Under the pieces are notes generated by a model. The model worked only from the letters and a program-made list of their open reading frames with translations, was not told the DNA's origin and did not search any database. From positions 1 through 40,671 of the IMG/VR virus record IMGVR_UViG_3300020578_000174: 40,671 nt of DNA; one strand, written 5' to 3'. Positions within the stretch are counted from its first letter, which is position 1. Every line of letters starts with the position of its first letter. The DNA is from a virus. Positions 24,903 through 33,137 of the stretch are shown piece after piece. A program made the position numbers and the translations under genes.

Positions 24903-26204
24903 TTACCTCACTTTGGTGTCGATCGTGAGCACTTCGTCTTGGGAGAGTAGCACCTGCGGGGGCGCTGGGGGTAGCAGGTACGGGGAGATCGCTTGTGTAT
25001 ATGACGTGAGCTGAGCCGTCACCGCGCCGCCGACAGCTACGTTGATCGCGCCGAGGAGGGCGCTCAGCGCCGTGAACGCCGACGTGATCGCTTGGAGCTG
25101 CGCGACCATCTCGGCCTGCGAAGGTGCGCCGCCGTCCTCTGGGCCGCCAAACGGCCCCAATGTCATACCAGCGGGCGTCGCGTGTGTGTGCGTAAAGAGC
25201 CACGGCAGCAGCTCGATGTTGACGACGCGACGGCTCTCGTCCGTGTTGTCAGACGTGAGGAGCGGGACACCGTTGTGGACAAGTCGGAGTGACGGTCCTG
25301 AGACACTCGCGCCAGCCGGCGAGACGACCTCAACGCCACCGGCGGCGGTCACGCTGACCCCACCGAGCGCGCCGTTCAGGCTGAGGCTCGGTGCAGCGAT
25401 CCCCACGCCAACCGTGGACGACAGCAGCATCGCGCCGATGCTCTCCTGAGTCCATGTGCCAGCGGACGAGAGCTCGACGTCTCCGTCGTTGGTCACGTTG
25501 AAGTGAAACCCCGCGCTCGCGTCGACGAGGTTGACGAAGGCGCTGTTGGGCGCTCCGCGCGCTGAGCCCGCGCGTGAGAGCGTCACGTTGAGCCCGCCCG
25601 CCGCCGCAGCGCCAGCGGTGACAGTCAGGTACGGCGCCGCGTCACTCGCGAACTCCTTGACGCCGAACAGATACGCGACAGGGCCCCCGAGGTCGTCCGC
25701 GGAGACGACCCACTTGAGCGACCCGCCGCCGAGGTTGTGCTCGTAGCTCGCCGAGTTCAGCCGCACCAGCTCCTCCGTGCTGAGCAGCGCGAGCATCGTC
25801 TGCTGATCCGACACCAGGTACACATCGCCGTTCCCCCGAAGCAGGAGGTCGTTCCCGTTAGTACCTTGCACACGCATATCTCCCGGCGTGAGCTCGGCGC
25901 GGCTCGCGCGGGATTCCGAGTCGAGGCTGCGGAAGCCGATCACGATGGGGCGCGCTGACGCGCCAGATGGGCTCGTCGATAGGCTCTCCACCAAGACACA
26001 CTGCGCGCCGACCGTCGCCTTGAAGTCCACCCCGCCGAGCCCCTTGGTCTTGAACGTCGACGCGACCTCGCAGCGCTCTATGACGCGTTGATACGGCGAT
26101 GTGATCACGACGTCGAGCAGCCCCGTCTCCGTGTCGACGCGGATGACGCGACCGGAGAGGATATTGGCGGTGACAAGCGTTGAGGCTGGGGCGCGAAGCT
26201 CCAT
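24903..26204 (-). CDS. Baseplate central spike protein (gpV/gp5-like)
   Basis: A 433-aa protein. The N-terminus looks like an OB-fold (ILSGRVIRVDTETGLLDVVI). The middle is a repetitive beta-helix-like region with many short strands (VGVGIAAPSLSLNGALGGVS). Near residue 338 is THTHATPAGM, the His-x-His tip motif that binds iron in the spike tips of phages such as P2. A helical C-terminal part follows the tip motif, which is unusual since the tip normally ends the protein. The gene is coupled to the RNA polymerase by a TGATG overlap, tying polymerase expression to the tail module. The spike pierces the host envelope. Confidence 0.75.
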   Translation of the reverse strand: MELRAPASTLVTANILSGRVIRVDTETGLLDVVITSPYQRVIERCEVASTFKTKGLGGVDFKATVGAQCVLVESLSTSPSGASARPIVIGFRSLDSESRASRAELTPGDMRVQGTNGNDLLLRGNGDVYLVSDQQTMLALLSTEELVRLNSASYEHNLGGGSLKWVVSADDLGGPVAYLFGVKEFASDAAPYLTVTAGAAAAGGLNVTLSRAGSARGAPNSAFVNLVDASAGFHFNVTNDGDVELSSAGTWTQESIGAMLLSSTVGVGIAAPSLSLNGALGGVSVTAAGGVEVVSPAGASVSGPSLRLVHNGVPLLTSDNTDESRRVVNIELLPWLFTHTHATPAGMTLGPFGGPEDGGAPSQAEMVAQLQAITSAFTALSALLGAINVAVGGAVTAQLTSYTQAISPYLLPPAPPQVLLSQDEVLTIDTKVR

Positions 26205-29200
26205 CAGTACGTCCCATCCGCGCCGGTGCGGCCAAACTCAGCGCCGATCGCGAGACCAGGCAGCGGGTTGGTGCCGTGCAGGTTCGACTTCGCGCCGTAG
26301 TTCATGCCGTCTATGAGCGCCTTTCGAACATGCTGGTAGTTGAGCTGCGCGAGGAAGTCACCTTCCGCTGCGACGCGCACCGCTTGGTTGATGTTCAGCA
26401 GCACAGGCTTGACCTTGATCGGTGGCTGCTTCGCAGCAGTGCGCTTGTCGTTGATGCGCCGCACCTGTGACTCGGTCATGTGCTCACCAGGGATCTCCTC
26501 GTTGAGCGGGTCGTCCTCCACCTCCACGGTGCCCGTGAGGTTCTTGAGCACCATCTCCACGTGACGCCTGCGCACACCGTACTCACCGTACACCTTGTGC
26601 ATCTCGTCCAGCAGATATCCTCGCACAGCACCCATGCCCGCGTAATCCAAGAGCTCATGCGGGTTGACCGGACCGCTGGAGATGGGCGCACCGGGCTCCA
26701 CGGTGTCGCCCACCTTGACGCGCACCTCTCGATCCGACGGCACGCGCAGCTCTGCACCAGTGCTCAGCTTCACGATTGACCCGCCCGCGATAGTGTCAGG
26801 TGTAATGGACGCCACGGTGGCTTTCTCGGGCGCGAGCGTGGCAGAGCCGCGAAGCACCTGCGGGATATTGAAGAGGCGCGCTAAATGATCGAACTGACTA
26901 CCGATCTGCGCCCCGGCGCCCGACGCGGACCCGCCGGTGTGGAACGCGCGCATCACCATCTGCGTGAGCGGCTCTGAGAGCGACTGCGCGGAGTTCACGC
27001 CTGCGTTCTCCCCGATCTGGTATGTGCCGCCGCGCTCGTTGAAGCCAGCGCACTTCTTGCAGACGCCTCTCGGCGCTCTACAGGTCATCGGACTGCGGAC
27101 CAATACGGACGTGTGATGCTTCCTGAGCAGCTTGAGCGTCGCGCCGTCGATCAGCGTGGCAGGCTTGAGCTTCGTCGTGTCGCAGACCACCTCTTGCGCG
27201 GTGTAGCGACCCTCCGCGTCCGCCTCCGATGTGTTGATCGGAACACCGCGCGTCGTGCCGCAGTCGTCCATGCTCACCACCGTGCTGATGGAGAGGTTGA
27301 TCAGATCTTTCGCCTTCGCGCCGGGCTCGCTCGTCCCCTTGACGCGCGCTAGCGTACCCGTGCGGATACCGGGGATGCTGTCCCAGAAGTCTGCGACGCC
27401 GAGCCCCTCGCTGTACGACCTGCGCACCGGATCAGGTACGACGTTGCCGTCCCCGTCCATCACCTGCAGCGGCGACACGAGGATCTGCTCGACCTGGTTG
27501 TACTTACCGCCGAGCGCCCCGCTCTGCTTCGTCATGCGCCACGCGCGGTTGGGGTTCGCCGCGAGGCGCTCCGCGAGCTCCTTGCGGATCGCGGCGGACG
27601 CGACGCCGTACTCGCGCACCTTGTCGGAGTCGGTCACGCTCTTCATCTTCGCGAGCCGAGCGTCGGCCTCCGCGAGATGTTTGTCACGGATGTCGCGGTG
27701 CGCCACGAAGTCATCGAGGCCGTAGCTCCAAGCCTTCTCATGCGCGTACTTGTTCCCGAGATCCTTCCAGTCGTCCACCATGTTGGGGTACAGGTCGGGG
27801 CGCTCCTTCGCGACGCGCGTGAGCACGGTGGTCATACGCTTCTTGTCGAGCTCGGGGCCGAACAGCAGCTCGTTGCCGAGGTCATTGTTCTTGTACTCGG
27901 TGGGCAGCGCGTCGAACAGCATCATGCGCCCGACGGTAGTGCGCTTGCCCTTGTACTCAAACACGTCTCCGATGTCGAGCTCGCCCGCCTTGTGCTTCAC
28001 GTAGGCCTCGGCGGGTGACGTGAACTTCAGCTCGGTCTGACGCGCGAACTCCGTGAGTTGCCAGATGCCGTACGCCGCGTCCCACTCAGGCGTGTTCATG
28101 ACCTGGAAGCCCTTCGCGCCGAACAGATTTTTGCTCGGCAGCATGCGCTTGGCCTCCTCGCGCGCCTCGTCGGACGACGGCACCCACACGCCCATCGTGT
28201 CGCCGTCGAAGTCGGCGTTGAAGCCGCCGCAGACGAGCGGGTGGATCTGAATCGACTTGCCCTCCACGATCTTCGGGTAGAACGCCAGCACGCTGTGCTT
28301 GTGCAGCGCGGGGTCTCGCTTCAGCAGCAGCGGGCGCTCCTGCACAGCCTGCTCAAGCGCTGTGCGGATCGCAGGGGCGAGCGGGTCCTCCTGATAGAGC
28401 TTCGCCGCGGAGAGCGTCGTGTAGCCCTGCATACGCAGGTTGCGGATGATGAACGGTCGGTACACGTTCATCGCCATCTTCCGTGGCAACCCCACCTGGT
28501 CTAGGCGCAGCTCGGGCTCGGGCGTGATCACCGAGCGCCCGCTGAGGTCGGAGCGGCGCTTGATGAGCTTCGACTGGAAGAAGCCCTCCTTGCCCTGCTT
28601 GTGCCCGCCCCCGCCCTCCTTAGGTTGCACAGCCGACTGTAGTAGGGAGTTCATCGGCGAGCCCTTGTTGTCCAACGCGCCGTCGACGAACGCCTCGCGC
28701 ACCTTGTTGTACAACTTGTACACAGCGCCCATCTTGTCCTCGGGTAGCGCCTCGGCGGGCACCTGCGAGAGCAGCTCGTTCGCCATGCCGACGCCCTTAT
28801 ACAGCTGGTTGATGTCCACAGTGTCGATGTCGCCCATCGCGCCCGCGTCCGCGGAGAGCGCGATGGGGCGCATACGCGGCGGGAGCACCGGCATGTAGCG
28901 CATCGTGTACGCGTCATGCGCGCTGATGCCGAGACGCTTGAGGTTGTTGAGCAGCTTGATCTTCTTGTAGCAGATGTCGCGGTCTGTCTTGCGGGCGGTC
29001 TTCAGCCGCTCCGTGACCGCTGCGAGCTCGCGCTCGACGTTCATGCCCTTTAGCGCCTTGACCACATCGGACATGCCCTGCCCGCCTGGGAACTCAATCT
29101 GACCGGCGAGCAGCTCCGATGACTTGCTGACCGGCACATCGAGCAGCGTCGCCACCGCGCTCTCGAACACCGGGTTGATGATAGGCGTGGCGAGCTTGAT

Positions 29201-32200
29201 GTGCCCCCACCGCAGGCTGTCACGCTCGCCCTCAGGGAAGTCGAAGAGCCCGCCCTTCTCGATCGCGGCGTCCTTGCCGCGTATCATGCGGTTCGGCTTG
29301 CTCACCGCGTGCGGACACTGCCTCAACACGTCTGCGTCCGTCATCGGCACGAGCTGGTACTCGTCCCCGTTCTTCACGGGGTCTACGCCCATCGCCTTGA
29401 GATAGCTAAAGAACTTGCGCGTCGTGAATGTCGGCTTGGCGCTCGGGAGCGGCAGCCCCTGCATGAGCGCGTTCCAGTAGTCGTCCGAATCGTACTCCCC
29501 GGGCCGCTGTGCGGTCTCGTAGGTCGAGTGGTGCGTCTGCAGATCGCGCATGAACGCGCGGGCGTTGTGTCCGAGCAGCGCGTACATGCCGAGCGCGCCC
29601 ATAGACTGCCCGCCGCTCGGCGCGCCGGAGACAGGCTGGTTGTTGATGTCGTACTTGTAACCCGACTGCCCAGGCAGCACGCCACCTGGTCGTGACGTCA
29701 TCTTCTTGTCCACCTGGTGGGTCAGCTTGTACATGTACTGCTTGCCGGAGATGATCGACCCGAGGGCCTTGCTCGTCTTCGGGTCGTAGGCGACATCTTG
29801 GTCAGACAACCCGAGCGACTTCATCTCGCTGATCAGCTCGCGCATGCGGTCTTCTGACTTGCGGTCGAAGTTGTTCACGACATACGTCTTGCCCGTCTTC
29901 TCAGCGATCTTCGTCGCGCCGAGCTCCATGAGCTGACCGATGTTGATGCGACCCGGCATGCCCGCCGGGTGAAGCGCGACCTCGAGGTGGACGCGATTGC
30001 CTGTCTCGTCCGTGCCGACAAACGGCATCTCGTGGTCCTCTAGCACCTTCGTGATGATCCCCTTATTGCCGTACCGCCCGGTGATCTTGTCGCCGATCTT
30101 CATCGGCTCCTGCGTGCGGACATATACGCGCACCATCTTCCCTGTCTTGACCACGCGGGAGACGACCCCCACGCTGTCCTTCTCCCATGACTCCTCCGCG
30201 CCGCGCCACGCGGACTTGATCTTCGTCGTGCGCATCAGCGTTGCGCGCGTAGGGTCGTTGTCGACCTTGCGGCACGCCGCGATCAGGATCATCCCCTCAC
30301 GGACCTCCTCGCCCTCCTTGATCACGCCGTCCGCGTCAAGCGCCTCGAAGTTCTCGTAGTTGTGCACGGATCGCGGACACATGACACGGAACAGGTCTTT
30401 GGAGACGACCGTGACGTTGTCCTCCTGCTTGTCGAGCAGCGCGGGGGACAGCTTGGTCCCTGCTGCGATCGCGTTGTCCTTCTCGAACGTGTACATGTGC
30501 TCGCTCGTGAGCTTCGTGGCGGCCGAGCGCGAGATCACGACGCCGTCCTCGTAGTTGTAGCCGCGCATCGGAATATAGCCGATACGCAGGTTCACGCCGA
30601 GGGCGAGCGTACCGTCCTTGGTGTAGTTCGTGTCGGCCAGCACCTGCCCCTTGCGGACGGTGTCCCCCGCGACGACAAGCGGCTGGTGATGCAGCACAGC
30701 TTTGGGGTCGTTCGTTGGATAGTTGTTGTACAGCTCAAACTTGGCGATCTTGTTGTCTACTCCCCGCACGTGTATCTCGTCGGCGGTCACCTTGACGACG
30801 GTGCCGTCGATTGGCGAGGGGAGGCAGTTGACGCGCCCAACCGAGCTCTCCATCGTGTTACCGGGCTCGTTCTCCTTAGCGATCTGGACGAGCGGCGCCT
30901 CTCGGTTCGTCAGCGACACCGCCTGGTTGGCCATCTTGGTCCCGATCATGATGCGGTTGCCGTTGTTGTTATTCAGGAACGGCATCATGTTGGTCCCAAG
31001 CCCGAACTGCTCCTGCGAGAGCGCCATCACATAGTGGCACTCCGCAAGCGGGACAGCCTTGGTGCCGCCGCGTGGCATGGACGCTCGCACGAGCGGCTTG
31101 AGCGCCTTCGGCTTGCCCGCCACGAACTCTACATCGTCCGGATATGCCACGACGCTCTGGTCGGCGGTGAGCGGGTCCACCTCCACGAACTCACCCTTCT
31201 TCATGTCGTACATACGCGCGTGGAGGCGGTCGTCTTTCTTGCCCGCGCCAAGCGCCATGAGGAGCATCAGCCCTGTTGAGTCTTTCTCGCCCGTGTCGAC
31301 GGGGTCTAGGAAACCGACGTGGCTCGAGTGCGCGTGCTGCGCCGCGCCTAACTGCATGCCGGGCCCTGTGCTGATACCGCCCATGCCCTTCACGGTCGTC
31401 ATTCGGTAGTTTGTCATCGTCGCGAGCGGGTTGGTCATATCCGCCTCGTTGACGAGCTGCGTCTCACCGCCCTGCTTGAAGAACGACGTGATGTTGCGCG
31501 CTAGCGCGTTGAACGCGACATCCACGGACGTGCTGTCTGGGCGCATGCGGTTCTTGACGCGCTGCTGAATCTCGTACGACGAGCGCATTAAGAAGTCATG
31601 CAGCAGCTCACCCGGCGACATGAGCCGCTTGTGCCCGATGTTGTTGTAAGACGTCGCCTGCACCTCGCCCTTGCTCACACGGACGAGCTGCTGACCAGCG
31701 TCGATCAAGCAGTCGGGCGTCAGCGCTGTGTGCGCCCGACCTAGCACGTCGTTGGTGATGCGCGGGTCCATCGTGTACGTGCCGAGCTGCTGAAAGATGA
31801 AGGTCGCGGCGTCCCGCGCGGTGGAGATCATCGTGTCGCCCTTCACCATCTTGCGCGCGATCGCGATGACCGCCGCGTCACGGGCGATGTCCTTCTTCTT
31901 GGCGCGGTTGGCGTCGACGAGCGGCTTCCCCCACGCGGCAGCGATCTGCTCGTCGGTCTTACCCGCCGCCGACAGCAGGTCGTAGAGGCTGATCGCGGAG
32001 TCGCTCCCACGGACGGGCTTGATCGTGATCTGATATGTGAGCGGGTCGAACTTCATCTTGAGCTGCCCGAGCCGCTCGTTCGCAGCGACAGCCTCGATCT
32101 CGCCGCGGTCGGAGATGCGCGTGTACACACCCGACATACGGCGGAACTGGTGCTGTATCTGGTACTCCCGACCGCCGACGATGTACGTGAGGCGCTGCGT

Positions 32201-32494
32201 CATGTGCGGCAGAGACGCCACGACCACTTTGCCCTTGTGCAGCGTCTTGCCCGCGAGGTCCTTGAGCTCCGCCTCCGCGTAGACCTTGATCGCCCACGTG
32301 CCGCCCGCCTCCTTGACCGCGCGCTGCTGGGCGAACGCCACCGCGCTCGCGCCCTGCTCGAACGTCACGTTGTGAATCAGCAGCTGTCGGTGCGAGCTCT
32401 GCAGCCCGTTCAGCAGGTCGCGCACCGCCTTGACGACCTGCGTCTTCATCTCGTTGAAGCCCTCTACCGGGCTGAAGCTCCCTGTGACCGACAT
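26204..32494 (-). CDS. Single-chain DNA-directed RNA polymerase, fused beta and beta' subunits
   Basis: A 2096-aa multisubunit-type polymerase in one chain. Beta features: YIVGGREYQI...FRRMSGVY (105-124), NIGHKRLMSPGELL (285-298), a rifampicin-pocket-like region (346-370), NNNNGNRIMIGTKMANQAV (508-526), GYNYEDG (645-651) and GDKITGRYGNKG (801-812). Beta' features: PVLPPRMRPIAL (1202-1213), RRSDLSGRSVITP (1313-1325), the catalytic NADFDGD (1426-1432), a zinc site C1745/C1805/C1812/C1815, and the trigger-loop/bridge region with SEPLTQMVMRAFHTGG (1840-1855). The junction is near 1060-1085, where the beta' N-terminal zinc domain is missing. E. coli beta plus beta' total about 2750 aa. The ATG has GAGGAG upstream. 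Being in the virion block, it may be packaged. Confidence 0.95.
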   Translation of the reverse strand: MSVTGSFSPVEGFNEMKTQVVKAVRDLLNGLQSSHRQLLIHNVTFEQGASAVAFAQQRAVKEAGGTWAIKVYAEAELKDLAGKTLHKGKVVVASLPHMTQRLTYIVGGREYQIQHQFRRMSGVYTRISDRGEIEAVAANERLGQLKMKFDPLTYQITIKPVRGSDSAISLYDLLSAAGKTDEQIAAAWGKPLVDANRAKKKDIARDAAVIAIARKMVKGDTMISTARDAATFIFQQLGTYTMDPRITNDVLGRAHTALTPDCLIDAGQQLVRVSKGEVQATSYNNIGHKRLMSPGELLHDFLMRSSYEIQQRVKNRMRPDSTSVDVAFNALARNITSFFKQGGETQLVNEADMTNPLATMTNYRMTTVKGMGGISTGPGMQLGAAQHAHSSHVGFLDPVDTGEKDSTGLMLLMALGAGKKDDRLHARMYDMKKGEFVEVDPLTADQSVVAYPDDVEFVAGKPKALKPLVRASMPRGGTKAVPLAECHYVMALSQEQFGLGTNMMPFLNNNNGNRIMIGTKMANQAVSLTNREAPLVQIAKENEPGNTMESSVGRVNCLPSPIDGTVVKVTADEIHVRGVDNKIAKFELYNNYPTNDPKAVLHHQPLVVAGDTVRKGQVLADTNYTKDGTLALGVNLRIGYIPMRGYNYEDGVVISRSAATKLTSEHMYTFEKDNAIAAGTKLSPALLDKQEDNVTVVSKDLFRVMCPRSVHNYENFEALDADGVIKEGEEVREGMILIAACRKVDNDPTRATLMRTTKIKSAWRGAEESWEKDSVGVVSRVVKTGKMVRVYVRTQEPMKIGDKITGRYGNKGIITKVLEDHEMPFVGTDETGNRVHLEVALHPAGMPGRINIGQLMELGATKIAEKTGKTYVVNNFDRKSEDRMRELISEMKSLGLSDQDVAYDPKTSKALGSIISGKQYMYKLTHQVDKKMTSRPGGVLPGQSGYKYDINNQPVSGAPSGGQSMGALGMYALLGHNARAFMRDLQTHHSTYETAQRPGEYDSDDYWNALMQGLPLPSAKPTFTTRKFFSYLKAMGVDPVKNGDEYQLVPMTDADVLRQCPHAVSKPNRMIRGKDAAIEKGGLFDFPEGERDSLRWGHIKLATPIINPVFESAVATLLDVPVSKSSELLAGQIEFPGGQGMSDVVKALKGMNVERELAAVTERLKTARKTDRDICYKKIKLLNNLKRLGISAHDAYTMRYMPVLPPRMRPIALSADAGAMGDIDTVDINQLYKGVGMANELLSQVPAEALPEDKMGAVYKLYNKVREAFVDGALDNKGSPMNSLLQSAVQPKEGGGGHKQGKEGFFQSKLIKRRSDLSGRSVITPEPELRLDQVGLPRKMAMNVYRPFIIRNLRMQGYTTLSAAKLYQEDPLAPAIRTALEQAVQERPLLLKRDPALHKHSVLAFYPKIVEGKSIQIHPLVCGGFNADFDGDTMGVWVPSSDEAREEAKRMLPSKNLFGAKGFQVMNTPEWDAAYGIWQLTEFARQTELKFTSPAEAYVKHKAGELDIGDVFEYKGKRTTVGRMMLFDALPTEYKNNDLGNELLFGPELDKKRMTTVLTRVAKERPDLYPNMVDDWKDLGNKYAHEKAWSYGLDDFVAHRDIRDKHLAEADARLAKMKSVTDSDKVREYGVASAAIRKELAERLAANPNRAWRMTKQSGALGGKYNQVEQILVSPLQVMDGDGNVVPDPVRRSYSEGLGVADFWDSIPGIRTGTLARVKGTSEPGAKAKDLINLSISTVVSMDDCGTTRGVPINTSEADAEGRYTAQEVVCDTTKLKPATLIDGATLKLLRKHHTSVLVRSPMTCRAPRGVCKKCAGFNERGGTYQIGENAGVNSAQSLSEPLTQMVMRAFHTGGSASGAGAQIGSQFDHLARLFNIPQVLRGSATLAPEKATVASITPDTIAGGSIVKLSTGAELRVPSDREVRVKVGDTVEPGAPISSGPVNPHELLDYAGMGAVRGYLLDEMHKVYGEYGVRRRHVEMVLKNLTGTVEVEDDPLNEEIPGEHMTESQVRRINDKRTAAKQPPIKVKPVLLNINQAVRVAAEGDFLAQLNYQHVRKALIDGMNYGAKSNLHGTNPLPGLAIGAEFGRTGADGTY

Positions 32495-32527
32495 GTGCCG
32501 CTCCTCAAAACAGGTGTGGTTCGCGTG

Positions 32528-32556
32528 ATAACTATATACACCCTCACGCGCGTCAA
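32528..32556 (-). promoter_or_regulatory. Candidate promoter for the RNA polymerase gene
   Basis: On the minus strand TTGACG (32556-32551) is followed after 17 bases by AGTTAT (32533-32528), inside a TATATAGTTAT tract. This resembles a housekeeping sigma-factor promoter with a weak -10. Predicted initiation near 32520 would give a leader of about 25 nt containing the GAGGAG ribosome site of the polymerase. Confidence 0.38.
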
Positions 32557-32645
32557 AGCGATGCGAGAAAGGTGGGACCCATGGACGAATGGGGGCCCGA
32601 CGATTGGTACTTTCAGTACTGATCCAAGTCCAGAGAGACAGTACT

Positions 32646-32695
32646 TGCGCGGCGGTATAGTGGCGTGTTGCCCAGACAAACCGCCGCGCATTTTA
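32646..32695 (+). terminator. Perfect 10-bp stem followed by TTTT
   Basis: TGCGCGGCGG (32646-32655) pairs perfectly with CCGCCGCGCA (32681-32690), and TTTTA follows on the plus strand. The 25-nt loop is longer than usual and contains TATAGT. As a terminator it would end a short rightward RNA starting near 32540, or stop readthrough ahead of the zinc-ribbon genes. A protein or polymerase binding site is an alternative. Confidence 0.4.
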
Positions 32696-32752
32696 GGTGT
32701 CAAACGGGCGGCGGACTGAGTGATAACAGGGCGCACGACACAGGAGGTGCCT

Positions 32753-32917
32753 ATGTCTCGTGACGCGATCACATTCGTCTACAGCGCGGTCGCCGGCTTC
32801 CTCGGCGCGGTCGCGTACCTCATCACACAGGAGATCAAGTATGCCGAAGCGCAGCAGCGCCGACGTGCTGAGGACGCTCGTGCCACTTACTACGCGAACC
32901 AGCAGCGCGACGGGTGA
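32753..32917 (+). CDS. Small membrane-anchored protein, 54 aa
   Basis: Starts at ATG 32753 with AGGAGG five bases upstream. Residues 7-24 form one hydrophobic helix (TFVYSAVAGFLGAVAYLI), followed by a charged Arg/Gln/Ala-rich helix. This is a typical single-pass topology with a cytoplasmic helical tail, possibly coiled. First gene of the short rightward cluster that diverges from the RNA polymerase. Its 3' part overlaps the next gene in another frame. Function unknown; a host-membrane protein is likely. Confidence 0.7.
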   Translation: MSRDAITFVYSAVAGFLGAVAYLITQEIKYAEAQQRRRAEDARATYYANQQRDG

Positions 32918-33137
32918 GAGCCCGCCGACGTCGCCCTGTGCGGTGTCCCCGAGCGGCGCATGTCGCTCAGTCGCGTGTGCGCGTTGCACATTCACGCCGC
33001 CCGGCGTATGGGCGTGTCTGCCCTGCGTGTCCGCGTTGGACACATTCGTCCACGTCCTGCCGTATCACGGCGACGCACCATGTCACTTCTGCGGCGCGTC
33101 GCCGCTCCTGACCTTGAGGGTGAGCTATGCAACATAA
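32841..33137 (+). CDS. Overlapping zinc-ribbon protein, 98 aa
   Basis: The ATG at 32841 lies inside the preceding 54-aa gene, in another frame, with AGGAG seven bases upstream. The protein has a polar Ser/Thr-rich start, then C46-x2-C49, nine residues, C59-x2-C62, and later C81-x2-C84-G, a clear zinc-ribbon pattern. It overlaps the next gene by 11 bp. It is the only open frame on either strand with such motifs in the 33,000 region, and without it about 210 bp would be unexplained. Overlap with the 54-aa gene is 77 bp. Real coding is likely but the first 30 residues are constrained by the overlap. Function unknown. Confidence 0.6.
   Translation: MPKRSSADVLRTLVPLTTRTSSATGESPPTSPCAVSPSGACRSVACARCTFTPPGVWACLPCVSALDTFVHVLPYHGDAPCHFCGASPLLTLRVSYAT

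Larger units (their letters stand above)
32495..32752. other. 258-bp divergent intergenic region between RNA polymerase and zinc-ribbon genes
   Basis: The longest non-coding stretch here. It holds the polymerase ribosome site, an AT-rich promoter-like core (32525-32543), several inverted repeats (CCCAT/ATGGG near 32579-32594, GTACT/AGTAC near 32607-32620, a perfect 10-bp pair at 32646-32690) and three close copies of a GTACT/AGTACT sequence. The density of palindromes is much higher than elsewhere and suggests a structured RNA or a regulatory site. Confidence 0.6.

Noticed and set aside
24901-25203. Upstream extension of the 692-aa protein
   Set aside because: It overlaps the spike gene, is Arg-rich and unstructured, and the ATG at 24900 has a proper ribosome site.
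30362-31279. Rightward open frame of 305 codons inside the polymerase gene
   Set aside because: Lies opposite strongly conserved beta motifs; composition is that of a shadow frame.
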